DNA of 25,196 nucleotides, from the NCBI GenBank assembly GCA_003248755.1, contig QFQW01000051.1:1-25196 (forward strand). The letters run 5' to 3'. The notes beneath the pieces were generated by a model, which made no database searches, was not told where the DNA came from, and saw only the letters and a list, made by a program, of their open reading frames with translations. Source of the DNA: Chryseobacterium sp. (GTDB lineage Bacteria > Bacteroidota > Bacteroidia > Flavobacteriales > Weeksellaceae). A program made the translations under genes and the position numbers. Shown here one piece after another: positions 1 to 7,873 of the stretch (its first letter is position 1; each line of letters begins with the position of its first letter).

Positions 1-303
1 CTGATATTTCTATTCATTTTATCTTTAGGGATTTTCTCAACATTATTATTTTCTTGCGCAACTGTTCACGACAGACTCAATACCGGAACTATTGTAAGAG
101 ATTGCACAGGAACGTACCTAAGAGTTGCGGAGAATGAAGATTATTTGGTTTGTAATGCCGAAATTTTGGAATCTAAAAAAGACGGCGAAAAAGTATCTTT
201 AATCTATGACAATACAGATAAATGTCCAGAGAGAGACGGCAAAATCATGTGTATGATGTTCCACGAGAACAAAGGAATGATAAGAGTCAAAAGTGTAAAA
301 TAA
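1..303 (+). CDS. small putative lipoprotein (5' end outside window)
   Basis: The frame is open from the first base and ends at TAA 301-303, giving about 100 residues of a protein whose start lies upstream of the window. The visible N-terminus is hydrophobic (LIFLFILSLGIFSTLLFSCA) and ends in an L-F-S-C lipobox, so it is probably a signal peptidase II substrate anchored in the periplasm or outer membrane. The mature part has four further cysteines (in DCTGTY, LVCNAE, DKCPE and IMCMM), which could form disulfides. I do not recognise a family and assign no function. It runs in the same direction as purD, 157 bp upstream of it, with a separate promoter-like box before purD. Confidence 0.7.
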   Translation: MIFLFILSLGIFSTLLFSCATVHDRLNTGTIVRDCTGTYLRVAENEDYLVCNAEILESKKDGEKVSLIYDNTDKCPERDGKIMCMMFHENKGMIRVKSVK

Positions 304-421
304 GATTAGATAAATTTTGTTAATCTTAAATTCAATTTTTTATTAAATAAATAATGACTTTTTAATAAATTTTTAAGAAAAATACATCGGACTCGGTACA
401 AGATTTGTCCTCAAAAAAACT

Positions 422-429
422 TAAATTTG
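422..429 (+). promoter_or_regulatory. putative -7 promoter box of purD
   Basis: TAAATTTG matches the Bacteroidetes -7 consensus TAnnTTTG. It lies 31 nt before the purD ATG. A TTTG at 404-407 could serve as the -33 element, but at 14 bp the spacing is shorter than usual. Confidence 0.45.
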
Positions 430-460
430 GCACTTTAAAAAGTTAAACTGAAAACATAAT

Positions 461-1699
461 ATGAGATTACTTATTGTAGGAAACGGTGGTCGTGCTTCTG
501 CTTTAGCAAACAAACTAAGCGAGGACAGTAGAATTACAAAGATGTTTTTCGCACCCGGAAATGCTACTACCGAAAAATTAGGAGAAAATATCAACGAGAC
601 AGATATCATCGTACTTAGAGATTTTGCAATCAAGAACAAAGTGGATTTGACGATTGTTGGTCCGGAAGCGCCTCTTGTGGAGGGTATTGTAGATGAATTC
701 AAAAAAGTTGACCTCAAAGTTTTTGGTCCTGCAAAAAAAGCAGCGTCATTGGAAGGAAGTAAGGCATTTTCTAAGAAATTTATGAAAACTTACGGAATCA
801 AAACAGCTGAGTCTGTAACGTTTGATTCTTATGCAGATGCTAAAGAGTACCTTCAGAATCAGAAATTCCCTGTTGTTATCAAAGCAAGTGGCTTAGCCGG
901 CGGAAAAGGTGTTGTGATTGCAGAAGATTTGGAAGAAGCAGAAGGAACAATTCACGACTTTATGATTAAAAGAATCTTTGGTGATGCCGGGATTCAGGTC
1001 ATTATAGAAGAATTTTTACAAGGTTTCGAAGCTTCAATTATTGCAGTTTCCAACGGAGATAAAATTTTCCCTTTCATTCCTGCAAAAGATTACAAAAAAG
1101 TAGGAAACGGAGATAAAGGCTTGAATACAGGAGGAATGGGTTCTGCTGCGCCAAGTCCGGAATTCAAAGACGAGCATTTTCAGGATTTTGTTCAGAATAT
1201 TATGAATCCAACCGTTCAAGGCCTTAAAACAGAAGGTCTTAGTTTCAAAGGATTTATTTTCTTTGGATTAATGGTAACTGAAAAAGGTGCTTATCTGTTG
1301 GAATACAATATGAGATTGGGTGACCCGGAAACTCAGGTTCTTTTGCCATTGTTGGAGAACAATTTGGTAGATGTTATCGAGGATTGTCTTCACGGGAAGG
1401 AATTAGAATTGAGATTCAAAAACAAAAAGGCAGTTTGTTTGGTGGTTTGTTCAGGAGGTTATCCTCAGAATCACGAGACTGGCTACGAGATAACTGGGGC
1501 AGAAAAAGTGAAGAACAGTATATTGCTCTACGCCGGAGCAGATTACAGAGGCGGTCGAGTGGTTTCGACAGGAGGTAGAGTTCTGAATCTTGTTGCTCTT
1601 GGCGACACGTTCGAGGAAGCTCGCAAGAAAGTTTACGAAGATGCTAATATTGTGGACTTTGACTACGGATTTTTCCGAGACGATATTGCGAAATTTTAA
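461..1699 (+). CDS. purD: phosphoribosylamine--glycine ligase (GAR synthetase)
   Basis: This enzyme joins 5-phosphoribosylamine and glycine with ATP to give GAR, the second step of de novo purine synthesis in the cytoplasm. At 412 residues it is near the usual 420-430. The N-terminal GNGGR loop opens the pre-ATP-grasp domain, the ATP-grasp glycine-rich loop GLAGGKGVV lies around residues 144-152, NTGGMG follows near 222, and the metal/ATP-binding stretch NMRLGDPETQ lies near 283. Two spots differ from the common family wording: GNGGRASAL instead of G-x-GGREHAL, and NMRLGDPETQ instead of NVRFGDPETQ. These look like lineage variation, because the rest is intact. The ATG at 461 follows a promoter box, and the gene ends in a hairpin terminator, so it appears to be its own transcription unit although guaA, another purine gene, lies downstream. 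Confidence 0.96.
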   Translation: MRLLIVGNGGRASALANKLSEDSRITKMFFAPGNATTEKLGENINETDIIVLRDFAIKNKVDLTIVGPEAPLVEGIVDEFKKVDLKVFGPAKKAASLEGSKAFSKKFMKTYGIKTAESVTFDSYADAKEYLQNQKFPVVIKASGLAGGKGVVIAEDLEEAEGTIHDFMIKRIFGDAGIQVIIEEFLQGFEASIIAVSNGDKIFPFIPAKDYKKVGNGDKGLNTGGMGSAAPSPEFKDEHFQDFVQNIMNPTVQGLKTEGLSFKGFIFFGLMVTEKGAYLLEYNMRLGDPETQVLLPLLENNLVDVIEDCLHGKELELRFKNKKAVCLVVCSGGYPQNHETGYEITGAEKVKNSILLYAGADYRGGRVVSTGGRVLNLVALGDTFEEARKKVYEDANIVDFDYGFFRDDIAKF

Positions 1700-1706
1700 A
1701 ATAACG

Positions 1707-1740
1707 AGAGATGTTGGGCCGACCAATGTCTCTTTTTTTT
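1707..1740 (+). terminator. rho-independent terminator of purD
   Basis: Stem AGAGATGTTGG (1707-1717) pairs with CCAATGTCTCT (1723-1733) using two G-U pairs, with a 5-nt loop, and runs into a tract of T to 1740. It begins 8 nt after the purD stop codon. Confidence 0.85.
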
Positions 1741-1878
1741 AGGAGCTTAATCCCGCTTGTAATTTATACTGAGCGAAGTCGAAGTGCTATATCTTTTTTG
1801 TTTTTTAGACGAGCTGTCATTCCAAATGAAGTGAGGAATCCAAAAAAACAAAAAAGAATGCCGTTGCAATCGGGGCTA
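1739..1878 (+). repeat. dispersed intergenic hairpin repeat, copy 1 (interrupted by other repeats)
   Basis: The ends TTAGGAGCTTAATCCC and ATCGGGGCTA match those of the compact copy at 7710-7771, and both copies have an AT-rich inverted core (CTTTTTT against AAAAAAG) and an ATGCCG before the right end. This copy is longer because it contains two other short motifs: TACTGAGCGAAGTCGAAG (1767-1784) and a GTCATTCC...GAGGAATCC stretch (1816-1841). Both resemble repeats common in flavobacterial intergenic DNA. A short open frame crosses this segment but is made of repeat sequence and is not a credible gene. Confidence 0.65.
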
Positions 1879-1923
1879 GTTAGCGATTCGGAAATTGAAT
1901 ATGGAATTTAAATTTAATATAAA

Positions 1924-2004
1924 GGCTTCGAGAACCTCAGCCTGACATCGCTGAAAAATAATCGTTTAGTATTAGATTTGTCACACTGAGCCTATCGAAG
2001 TGTC
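1924..2004. repeat. inverted pair of CTGAG...TCGAAG-type short repeats
   Basis: The motif at 1980-2004 begins GTCACACTGAGC and ends TCGAAGTGTC. The motif at 1924-1947 is a diverged copy in the opposite orientation (its complement begins TGTCAGGCTGAGG and contains TCGAAG). Together with copy 1 of the larger repeat they fill most of the 336 bp between purD and the methyltransferase gene. No gene is credible here. Confidence 0.55.
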
Positions 2005-2035
2005 TAACTCATAAATAATAATTATACCTATCAAG

Positions 2036-2800
2036 ATGCCTTGGAATCCAGAAATATACGACCAGTTCAAACAAGAGCGTTCAGCGCCTTATTTCGATTT
2101 GCTCAAATTGATTGAGATAGAATCCAATATGTCCGTTATCGATTTAGGTTGCGGAACGGGAGAGCTGACTTCGGGACTTTTGGATTTCATCCCCAATTCT
2201 CAAATTATCGGAATCGATTCTTCCGCAGAGATGCTTCAGAAAGCAGAACAATTCGCAATGAAAAGATTGCAGTTTTTCCAAAGAAGTATAGAAGAGCAGG
2301 TAGAGTTGGATGAAACATTTGATTTGATAATCGCCAACGCATCTTTGCAATGGTGCAATAATCATCAGGAATTATTTCCTAAACTGATTTCAAAACTGAA
2401 TCCCGAAGGACAATTGGCAATTCAAGTTCCTTCGAATCATAATTTTATAGTTCATCAGTTATTATCTGTGGTTGCAGAACACGAGGTTTATCAGAAATAT
2501 TTCAATGGCTGGAAAAGAGAGTATTCGGTTCTTGATATAGAAGATTATGCCAAAATTTTATCAGACAACGAAGGTAGAAAAATCAATGTCTTCGAAAAGG
2601 TTTATCCACACATTATGAAAGATGCAGATGCTATCTTCGATTGGGCTTCAGGAACAGCAATGATTCCGTTTGTTGAAAAACTTCCGGATGAATTGAAAAA
2701 TCAGTACAGACAGGATTATAAAGAAGAACTTAGAAAAGTTTTTACAGGTTCGCCGGTCTTTTATCCATTCAAAAGAATATTTATTTACGCACAATTTTAA
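2036..2800 (+). CDS. trans-aconitate 2-methyltransferase-like SAM methyltransferase
   Basis: A class I SAM-dependent methyltransferase of 254 residues, close to the 252 of E. coli Tam, which methylates trans-aconitate, a by-product that inhibits the citric acid cycle. The opening WNPEIYDQF...ERSAPYFDLL resembles the Tam N-terminus. Motif I VIDLGCGTG lies near residues 35-43, GIDSSAEML is the acidic-loop region, and NASLQW near residue 100 and the end PVFYPFKRIFIYA also follow the Tam pattern. The substrate cannot be read from sequence, so Tam identity is an inference from family likeness. The gene stands 18 bp before guaA on the same strand and is probably co-transcribed with it, although no functional link is obvious. 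The ATG at 2036 is the first start after the repeat region. Confidence 0.8.
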   Translation: MPWNPEIYDQFKQERSAPYFDLLKLIEIESNMSVIDLGCGTGELTSGLLDFIPNSQIIGIDSSAEMLQKAEQFAMKRLQFFQRSIEEQVELDETFDLIIANASLQWCNNHQELFPKLISKLNPEGQLAIQVPSNHNFIVHQLLSVVAEHEVYQKYFNGWKREYSVLDIEDYAKILSDNEGRKINVFEKVYPHIMKDADAIFDWASGTAMIPFVEKLPDELKNQYRQDYKEELRKVFTGSPVFYPFKRIFIYAQF

Positions 2801-2818
2801 AAAATATTACAACATTAT

Positions 2819-4348
2819 ATGCAAAACGGAATTATTATTTTAGACTTCGGTTCACAGTACAACCAATTGATTGGAAGAAGAATCCGTGAAATGGAGGTCT
2901 ATTCGGAAATAGTACCATTCAATACGCCATTATCAGAAATTCTTGAGAAAAAACCAAGAGGAATCATCCTTTCCGGAGGTCCAAGTTCTGTGAATGCAGA
3001 AAATGCGCACCTCGTAGAAAAAGAATTGTATGAACAAGGAATTCCTGTTCTAGGAATCTGCTACGGAATGCAACTCACCGCACATCTTTTGGGCGGAAAA
3101 GTGGCAAAAGGTGAAAAAGGTGAATACGGAAAAGCACATCTCGAAATCGTCAAAGAAAACGAATTGCTGAAAGGTGTTTACCAAAATTCTATCGTTTGGA
3201 TGAGCCATTTCGATGAGGTTGCAGAATTGCCGCAAGGTTTCGAACTCAATGCAAAATCCGGCGTTATCGCATCGATTTCAAATCCTGAAAAGAAGATTTA
3301 TGCTGTACAATTTCATCCGGAAGTTTCTCATTCCGAAGAAGGTGGAAAGATGATTGAAAACTTTGTGTTCGGAATTTGTAAATCAGATAAGAATTGGAAA
3401 TTGACCAATTATATTGAGAAAACAGTTGCTGAAATCAAAGAAAAAGTTGGAACTCAAAAAGTGATTCTTGGTTTGTCCGGTGGAGTAGATTCTTCGGTTG
3501 CTGCGGTTTTAATCCATAAAGCAATTGGTGACCAGCTGAATTGCATCTTCGTTGATACGGGACTTTTGAGAAAAGATGAAGGCAAGAAGGTAATGGAAAA
3601 TTACGGAAAGCATTTCCATATGAATATCAAAATGGTGGATGCTTCCGAAAGATTCCTTTCTAAATTATCCGGAATTGGCGACCCTGAACAAAAGCGTAAA
3701 ATTATCGGTAACGAGTTTGTTCACGTTTTCGATGAAGAATCAAAACAAATTGAGGGTGCAAAATTCCTTGCTCAGGGAACAATTTATCCGGATGTCATCG
3801 AATCTCAATCTGTAAAAGGACCTTCTGCTGTTATCAAATCACACCACAACGTAGGCGGACTTCCCGAAGAAATGGAATTCGAATTGTTGGAACCTTTGAG
3901 AGAATTGTTCAAAGATGAAGTGAGAAAAGTAGGAGAGGAATTGGGTATTCCACATGAATTGGTTTACAGGCATCCGTTTCCTGGTCCAGGCTTAGGAATC
4001 AGAGTTTTAGGAGAAGTTGATGCCGAAAAAGTGAGAATTTTGCAAGAAGCTGATGATATCTTTATCGAAGAGTTGTATAAGAATGATTTGTATGAGAAAG
4101 TTTCTCAAGCGTTCGTGGTTCTTCTTCCAGTGAAATCTGTAGGCGTAATGGGCGACGAAAGAACATATGAATACACTGCGGTTGTTCGTTCTGCCAATAC
4201 TATTGATTTTATGACCGCAACTTGGAGCAGGTTACCTTACGAGTTTCTGGATACTGTATCCAGCAGAATCATCAATGAAGTAAGAGGCATCAACAGAGTT
4301 GCTTACGACATCAGTTCAAAACCACCTGCAACGATTGAGTGGGAATAA
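2819..4348 (+). CDS. guaA: GMP synthase (glutamine-hydrolysing)
   Basis: Converts XMP to GMP using ATP and ammonia released from glutamine. The single chain of 509 residues is the usual two-domain bacterial form. The N-terminal class I amidotransferase has nucleophile Cys81 in GICYGMQ and the His166/Glu168 pair in QFHPEVSH. The ATP-pyrophosphatase domain carries the P-loop SGGVDSS at residues 220-226. The C-terminal dimerisation domain contains FPGPGLGIRVLGEV and ends in the conserved KPPATIEWE. All key residues are present. It follows the methyltransferase gene closely and is closed by a strong hairpin shared with the convergent gene downstream. Confidence 0.98.
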   Translation: MQNGIIILDFGSQYNQLIGRRIREMEVYSEIVPFNTPLSEILEKKPRGIILSGGPSSVNAENAHLVEKELYEQGIPVLGICYGMQLTAHLLGGKVAKGEKGEYGKAHLEIVKENELLKGVYQNSIVWMSHFDEVAELPQGFELNAKSGVIASISNPEKKIYAVQFHPEVSHSEEGGKMIENFVFGICKSDKNWKLTNYIEKTVAEIKEKVGTQKVILGLSGGVDSSVAAVLIHKAIGDQLNCIFVDTGLLRKDEGKKVMENYGKHFHMNIKMVDASERFLSKLSGIGDPEQKRKIIGNEFVHVFDEESKQIEGAKFLAQGTIYPDVIESQSVKGPSAVIKSHHNVGGLPEEMEFELLEPLRELFKDEVRKVGEELGIPHELVYRHPFPGPGLGIRVLGEVDAEKVRILQEADDIFIEELYKNDLYEKVSQAFVVLLPVKSVGVMGDERTYEYTAVVRSANTIDFMTATWSRLPYEFLDTVSSRIINEVRGINRVAYDISSKPPATIEWE

Positions 4349-4365
4349 TTGAATAAATTAAAAAT

Positions 4366-4400
4366 AAAAAAACGTCTGGAAAATCTCAGACGTTTTTTTT
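4366..4400. terminator. bidirectional terminator between guaA and the GltB-like gene
   Basis: AAAAAAACGTCTG (4366-4378) pairs with CAGACGTTTTTTT (4387-4399) around an 8-nt loop. The A-run and T-run flanks let it work in both directions for the convergent genes ending at 4348 and 4402. Confidence 0.9.
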
Positions 4401-4401
4401 A

Positions 4402-5910
4402 TTATCTTTTCCTCACATTCTCCAAAATATCAGGGAAATATATATCCGAAAGATGTTCAAATTCGTCACCTCTCATAAACATAGAAGCATCAACTTGGTC
4501 GTAAGATTCTCTTCCTGCAGCTGCTATCAGTTCATTACATGTATGTAAAGTATTTTTATGAAACTGATATACACGTTCTGTTTTATCATTAGTATCAAGA
4601 CCTTTTATCAGCATTTTATCTTGCGTGGCAACGCCGGTTGGACAAGTGTTGGTGTTGCATCTCAACGCCTGGATACAACCTAGAGAAAACATAAAACCTC
4701 TGGCATTATTACAAAGGTCGGCGCCCATTGCAACGGCTCGCAAAATATCCAAAGATGTTAAAACTTTCCCGCTAGCGATAATTTTCAATTTGTCTCTGAG
4801 TTCGTAGTTTATCAAAGTTCTGTTGACGAAAATCAAAGCGGGTTCCAATGGCATCCCAACACCATCCGAGAACTCTGGTGGTGCTGCGCCCGTTCCGCCT
4901 TCTGCACCATCTATGGTAATGAAATCTGGATAGATGTTCAGGATATTCATTTGTTCGCATACGTCTTCAAACTCTTTGGTGTCGCCGATGCAAAGCTTGA
5001 AACCAACAGGCTTTCCACCAGAAAGGTCACGCAATTGCTGGACAAATCTCAACAAGCCTTCCGCATCAGAAAAGGCACTGTGCGATGGTGGCGAAAGAAT
5101 CGTAACACCAGGTGGCACGTGTCTGATTTTCGCAATCTCCGGTGTGTTTTTCACAGCTGGCAAAACACCGCCGTGACCAGGTTTTGCACCTTGAGACAAT
5201 TTGATTTCAATCATTTTTACTTTATCCAGATTCGAATATTTCGTAAACAATTCTGCATCGAATTTCCCTTCTTCATTTCTGCATCCAAAATAACCGGTTC
5301 CAATCTGCCAGCAAAGGTCTCCGCCTTCCAAATGATGTGGAGAGATACCACCTTCACCGGTATTATGAAAAAAATTCCCCTTTTTTGCGCCTCGATTCAG
5401 AGCTATTTGAGCGCGGTCACTCAATGCACCGAAACTCATTGCAGAGATATTAAGAAGTGATGCATTATAAGGCTGCTTACAATCTTTACCTCCAATTGTC
5501 ACTCTTGGCAATTCTTCTTTCGGATGTTTAGCATAGATAGAATGTTTAATGCCTTCATATTTTCTATGGTTTATTTCTAGTTGAGTCCCGAATGGCACAG
5601 TATCACTCAGGTTTTTTGACCTTCTGTACACAGCCGACCTTTGATGTCTTGGAAATGGTTTCCCATCCGTCTCTCTTTCAATAAAATACTGCTGAATCTC
5701 TGGCGAAATTTCCTCAAAAATATACCGAAAATAACCGAGAACTGGGAAATTTCTTAGAATAGCGTGTTTAGTTTGGTACGTATTGTAAATTCCTAGAATA
5801 TAGAGGAACGTCAGGAAAATCGGAATCCAGTAATGCGCTTTTATCAGTAAGGCTGTCGTCCAAGTCACGATTAATACAACGATTCCCCAAAGAATGAATT
5901 TGTTTCTCAT
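4402..5910 (-). CDS. membrane-anchored FMN-binding glutamate synthase-family protein (GltB2-like)
   Basis: A 502-residue protein built around the central FMN/Fe-S domain of glutamate synthase, without the N-terminal glutaminase domain or C-terminal beta-helix of full GltB. Two hydrophobic segments at about residues 5-45 (ILWGIVVLIVTWTTALLI and IPIFLTFLYILGIY) predict an N-terminal membrane anchor. Recognisable stretches are GEGGISPHHLEGGDLCWQIG, KLSQGAKPGHGG and TIDGAEGGTGAAPPEF for FMN and substrate binding. Cys412, Cys418 and Cys423 have the C-x5-C-x4-C spacing of the 3Fe-4S cluster. The family's physiological reaction is poorly known. No gltD partner is present here, so calling it a glutamate synthase would be an over-reading. 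It is a single gene between two terminators. Confidence 0.9.
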   Translation of the reverse strand: MRNKFILWGIVVLIVTWTTALLIKAHYWIPIFLTFLYILGIYNTYQTKHAILRNFPVLGYFRYIFEEISPEIQQYFIERETDGKPFPRHQRSAVYRRSKNLSDTVPFGTQLEINHRKYEGIKHSIYAKHPKEELPRVTIGGKDCKQPYNASLLNISAMSFGALSDRAQIALNRGAKKGNFFHNTGEGGISPHHLEGGDLCWQIGTGYFGCRNEEGKFDAELFTKYSNLDKVKMIEIKLSQGAKPGHGGVLPAVKNTPEIAKIRHVPPGVTILSPPSHSAFSDAEGLLRFVQQLRDLSGGKPVGFKLCIGDTKEFEDVCEQMNILNIYPDFITIDGAEGGTGAAPPEFSDGVGMPLEPALIFVNRTLINYELRDKLKIIASGKVLTSLDILRAVAMGADLCNNARGFMFSLGCIQALRCNTNTCPTGVATQDKMLIKGLDTNDKTERVYQFHKNTLHTCNELIAAAGRESYDQVDASMFMRGDEFEHLSDIYFPDILENVRKR

Positions 5911-5939
5911 AATAATGTTTTTGAATCTGTGTTAAATAT

Positions 5940-5973
5940 AAAACCATTTCAAAGCTAAATTTGAAATGGTTTT
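5940..5973 (-). terminator. terminator downstream of the M1 peptidase gene
   Basis: A perfect stem formed by 5940-5953 and 5960-5973 (core AAACCATTTCAAA with its complement) and a 6-nt loop. T-rich sequence follows on both strands. It lies just after the M1 stop codon and upstream of the GltB-like gene, separating the two minus-strand units. Confidence 0.85.
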
Positions 5974-5999
5974 TTTATTTAATTAAATTTAATGAATTC

Positions 6000-7628
6000 T
6001 TAATTAATCTGCTTTACATTGATGTAATAATTTTTATCAAACTCAACAGGTTTATCGGATTTCAAAGTTGTAGTCTGTTCTTTTTCCGTAGGCTTCAGCT
6101 CTTGTCCGTCAGCTAAGCGGATTGGCAGTTTCAAATCAGGAACAACATTAGTCCATTTGTAAGTCAATTGATTTCCGTTCTGCTTGTATTCCAAAGTCGG
6201 GATTTTTACAGTTCTCAAATATTGATTGAAAATACTTGCCAAATCGATTCCCGACTTTTCTGAAAAATATTTTTCAATTTGTTCTGTTGTTACAGTCTGA
6301 TGATAAAATTCTTTATTCAATCCTCTTAGAATTTGGCGGAATTTTTCATCGTTATTAATCACCTGGCGAATCGTGTGAATCATATTAGCACCTTTTGGAT
6401 ACATGTCGCCACTTCCTTCATTTCTTATTCCGTATTTTCCGATGATTGGTTTATCATTGGCAATCATTTGGCGAACCCCTTGAATATATTTTTCGGCTGA
6501 GGCTTTATCCATATATCTTTCTACGAATAATGGCTCAGAATACATTGTGAAACTCTCGTGAATCCACATGTCAGCATGGTCTTTTGCAGTGATGTTATTC
6601 GCAAACCATTCGTGTCCCGATTCGTGAACGATGATGTAATCCCATTTTAAACCAATTCCTGTACCCGATAAATCTCTCCCCAGATAGCCGTTGCCGTAAT
6701 TGTTTCCATAAGCCACGTTGCTCTGATGTTCCATACCAAGGTGTGGAGATTCTACGATTTTGTAAGAATCTTCATAGAAAGGATAGGGTCCGAACCAATA
6801 TTCGAAAGCACTCAACATCGGTTTTACTTGTTCAAATTGTTTTTTGGCTTTGTCAAGATTGTAATCCAAAACCCAATAATCGAGGTCTAATTTTCCTTTT
6901 TCCCCATCAAAAGTATCTTTGAAATTCACATATTTTCCAATGGAAGGGATGATTGAATAATCATTAATCGGATTTTTAACTTCCCACAGCCAGGACTTTT
7001 TATCGCCAATATTTTCTTCTTTGACTAGTCTTCCGTTTCCAACGCCAACAAGGTCTTTCGGTGTAATGATTTTGAACGTGATTCCGTTATCGGGTTCATC
7101 ACTCCAGATATCTTTTACAGGAAGCCAGATACTTGCTCCGATTCCTTCGTCAGCAGCTGTCATCCAAGGGTTTCCTTTTTTATCTTTGGTGAAAATCCAT
7201 CCGCCGTCCCAAGGGGCATGTTTTGCAATCGTTGGATTTCCGGAATAATCGATATCAATCGTATATTTTTCTCCTTTTTTGAAATTCTTTTTTGTAGTTA
7301 AGAAAATGAAATCTCCATCTACTTTTTTCTCAGCAATAGGGAAGCTAGCCACGATTTTATCAGCTTTCATCGGTTTTTGCAAATCGATTTGGAAAGTCGG
7401 ATTTTTCACATCTTTTTCAATTGTCAAGCTGATTTTATTACTTCCTTTAATACTTTTGGCTTCGAAATTAGGTTCCAAAACAATATCATATTTTTTAACA
7501 TCCCAAAAGTTCCTGAATTCTGTATTGGAACCTTTTAATGTATCTGTTTTTGTAGGTTTTGCATCCTCAAAAAACTGGGCTTGTGAAACTCCGGAGAGCA
7601 ATATGGAGAGGAGTAATAATTTTTTCAT
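6000..7628 (-). CDS. secreted M1-family zinc aminopeptidase
   Basis: A zinc aminopeptidase expected to remove N-terminal residues from peptides outside the cytoplasm. The start MKKLLLLSILLSGVSQAQ is a signal peptide with a cleavage site typical of flavobacteria. The exopeptidase motif GMEHQ (residues 298-302) replaces the common GAMEN, as in many bacterial M1 members. The zinc site is HESGH (335-339) followed after 18 residues by Glu358 in WIHESF, the classic HEXXH-x18-E. At 542 residues it lacks the large C-terminal helical domain of PepN/ERAP-type enzymes and ends soon after the catalytic helices. It stands alone with its own promoter-like box and terminator and probably serves in use of external peptides. 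Confidence 0.93.
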   Translation of the reverse strand: MKKLLLLSILLSGVSQAQFFEDAKPTKTDTLKGSNTEFRNFWDVKKYDIVLEPNFEAKSIKGSNKISLTIEKDVKNPTFQIDLQKPMKADKIVASFPIAEKKVDGDFIFLTTKKNFKKGEKYTIDIDYSGNPTIAKHAPWDGGWIFTKDKKGNPWMTAADEGIGASIWLPVKDIWSDEPDNGITFKIITPKDLVGVGNGRLVKEENIGDKKSWLWEVKNPINDYSIIPSIGKYVNFKDTFDGEKGKLDLDYWVLDYNLDKAKKQFEQVKPMLSAFEYWFGPYPFYEDSYKIVESPHLGMEHQSNVAYGNNYGNGYLGRDLSGTGIGLKWDYIIVHESGHEWFANNITAKDHADMWIHESFTMYSEPLFVERYMDKASAEKYIQGVRQMIANDKPIIGKYGIRNEGSGDMYPKGANMIHTIRQVINNDEKFRQILRGLNKEFYHQTVTTEQIEKYFSEKSGIDLASIFNQYLRTVKIPTLEYKQNGNQLTYKWTNVVPDLKLPIRLADGQELKPTEKEQTTTLKSDKPVEFDKNYYINVKQIN

Positions 7629-7675
7629 TTTTAATTTTTCTTTAGAATTAGTTTTATTTCATAAATCAAACGTTA

Positions 7676-7683
7676 CAAAATTA
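7676..7683 (-). promoter_or_regulatory. putative -7 promoter box of the M1 peptidase gene
   Basis: On the minus strand this reads TAATTTTG, a match to TAnnTTTG, 47 nt before the M1 start codon. A TTTTG lies 15 bp further upstream, closer than the usual -33 spacing. Confidence 0.4.
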
Positions 7684-7709
7684 AATAAAAGTATTTTACA
7701 AAATCATTA

Positions 7710-7771
7710 TTAGGAGCTTAATCCCTTTTTTTGCCAAAAAAAGAAAAAGGATGCCGCTACTATCGGGGCTA
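7710..7771 (+). repeat. dispersed intergenic hairpin repeat, copy 2 (compact)
   Basis: It begins TTAGGAGCTTAATCCC and ends ATCGGGGCTA like copy 1 at 1739-1878, but is only 62 bp long. Its centre is a CCTTTTT...AAAAAGG hairpin followed by ATGCCG. It lies in the 245 bp between the M1 peptidase gene and dusB, which otherwise holds only the M1 promoter box and the dusB terminator. Confidence 0.7.
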
Positions 7772-7815
7772 TGGATTTGTCAGTCAATCAACGTTTGGAC
7801 TTTAATATAAAATAA

Positions 7816-7850
7816 AAACCCTTTCAAAGTTCAATACTCAGAAAGGGTTT
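7816..7850 (-). terminator. terminator of dusB
   Basis: AAACCCTTTC (7816-7825) pairs with GAAAGGGTTT (7841-7850) around a 15-nt loop. On the minus strand the stem is followed by a T-rich stretch. It lies about 25 bp after the dusB stop codon. Confidence 0.75.
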
Positions 7851-7873
7851 ATAATTTTATTAAGAATGATTAC

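Noticed and set aside
1711..1911. Small plus-strand open frame after purD
   Set aside because: It begins inside the purD terminator and runs through dispersed repeats; its composition follows the repeats.
4951..5460. Long plus-strand open frame of 169 codons opposite the GltB-like gene
   Set aside because: It lies fully antisense to conserved FMN and substrate-binding motifs and has no recognisable features.
5950..5957. TAnnTTTG box (TAGCTTTG) upstream of the GltB-like gene
   Set aside because: It lies inside the terminator hairpin of the preceding gene and has no -33 partner, so a chance match is likelier.
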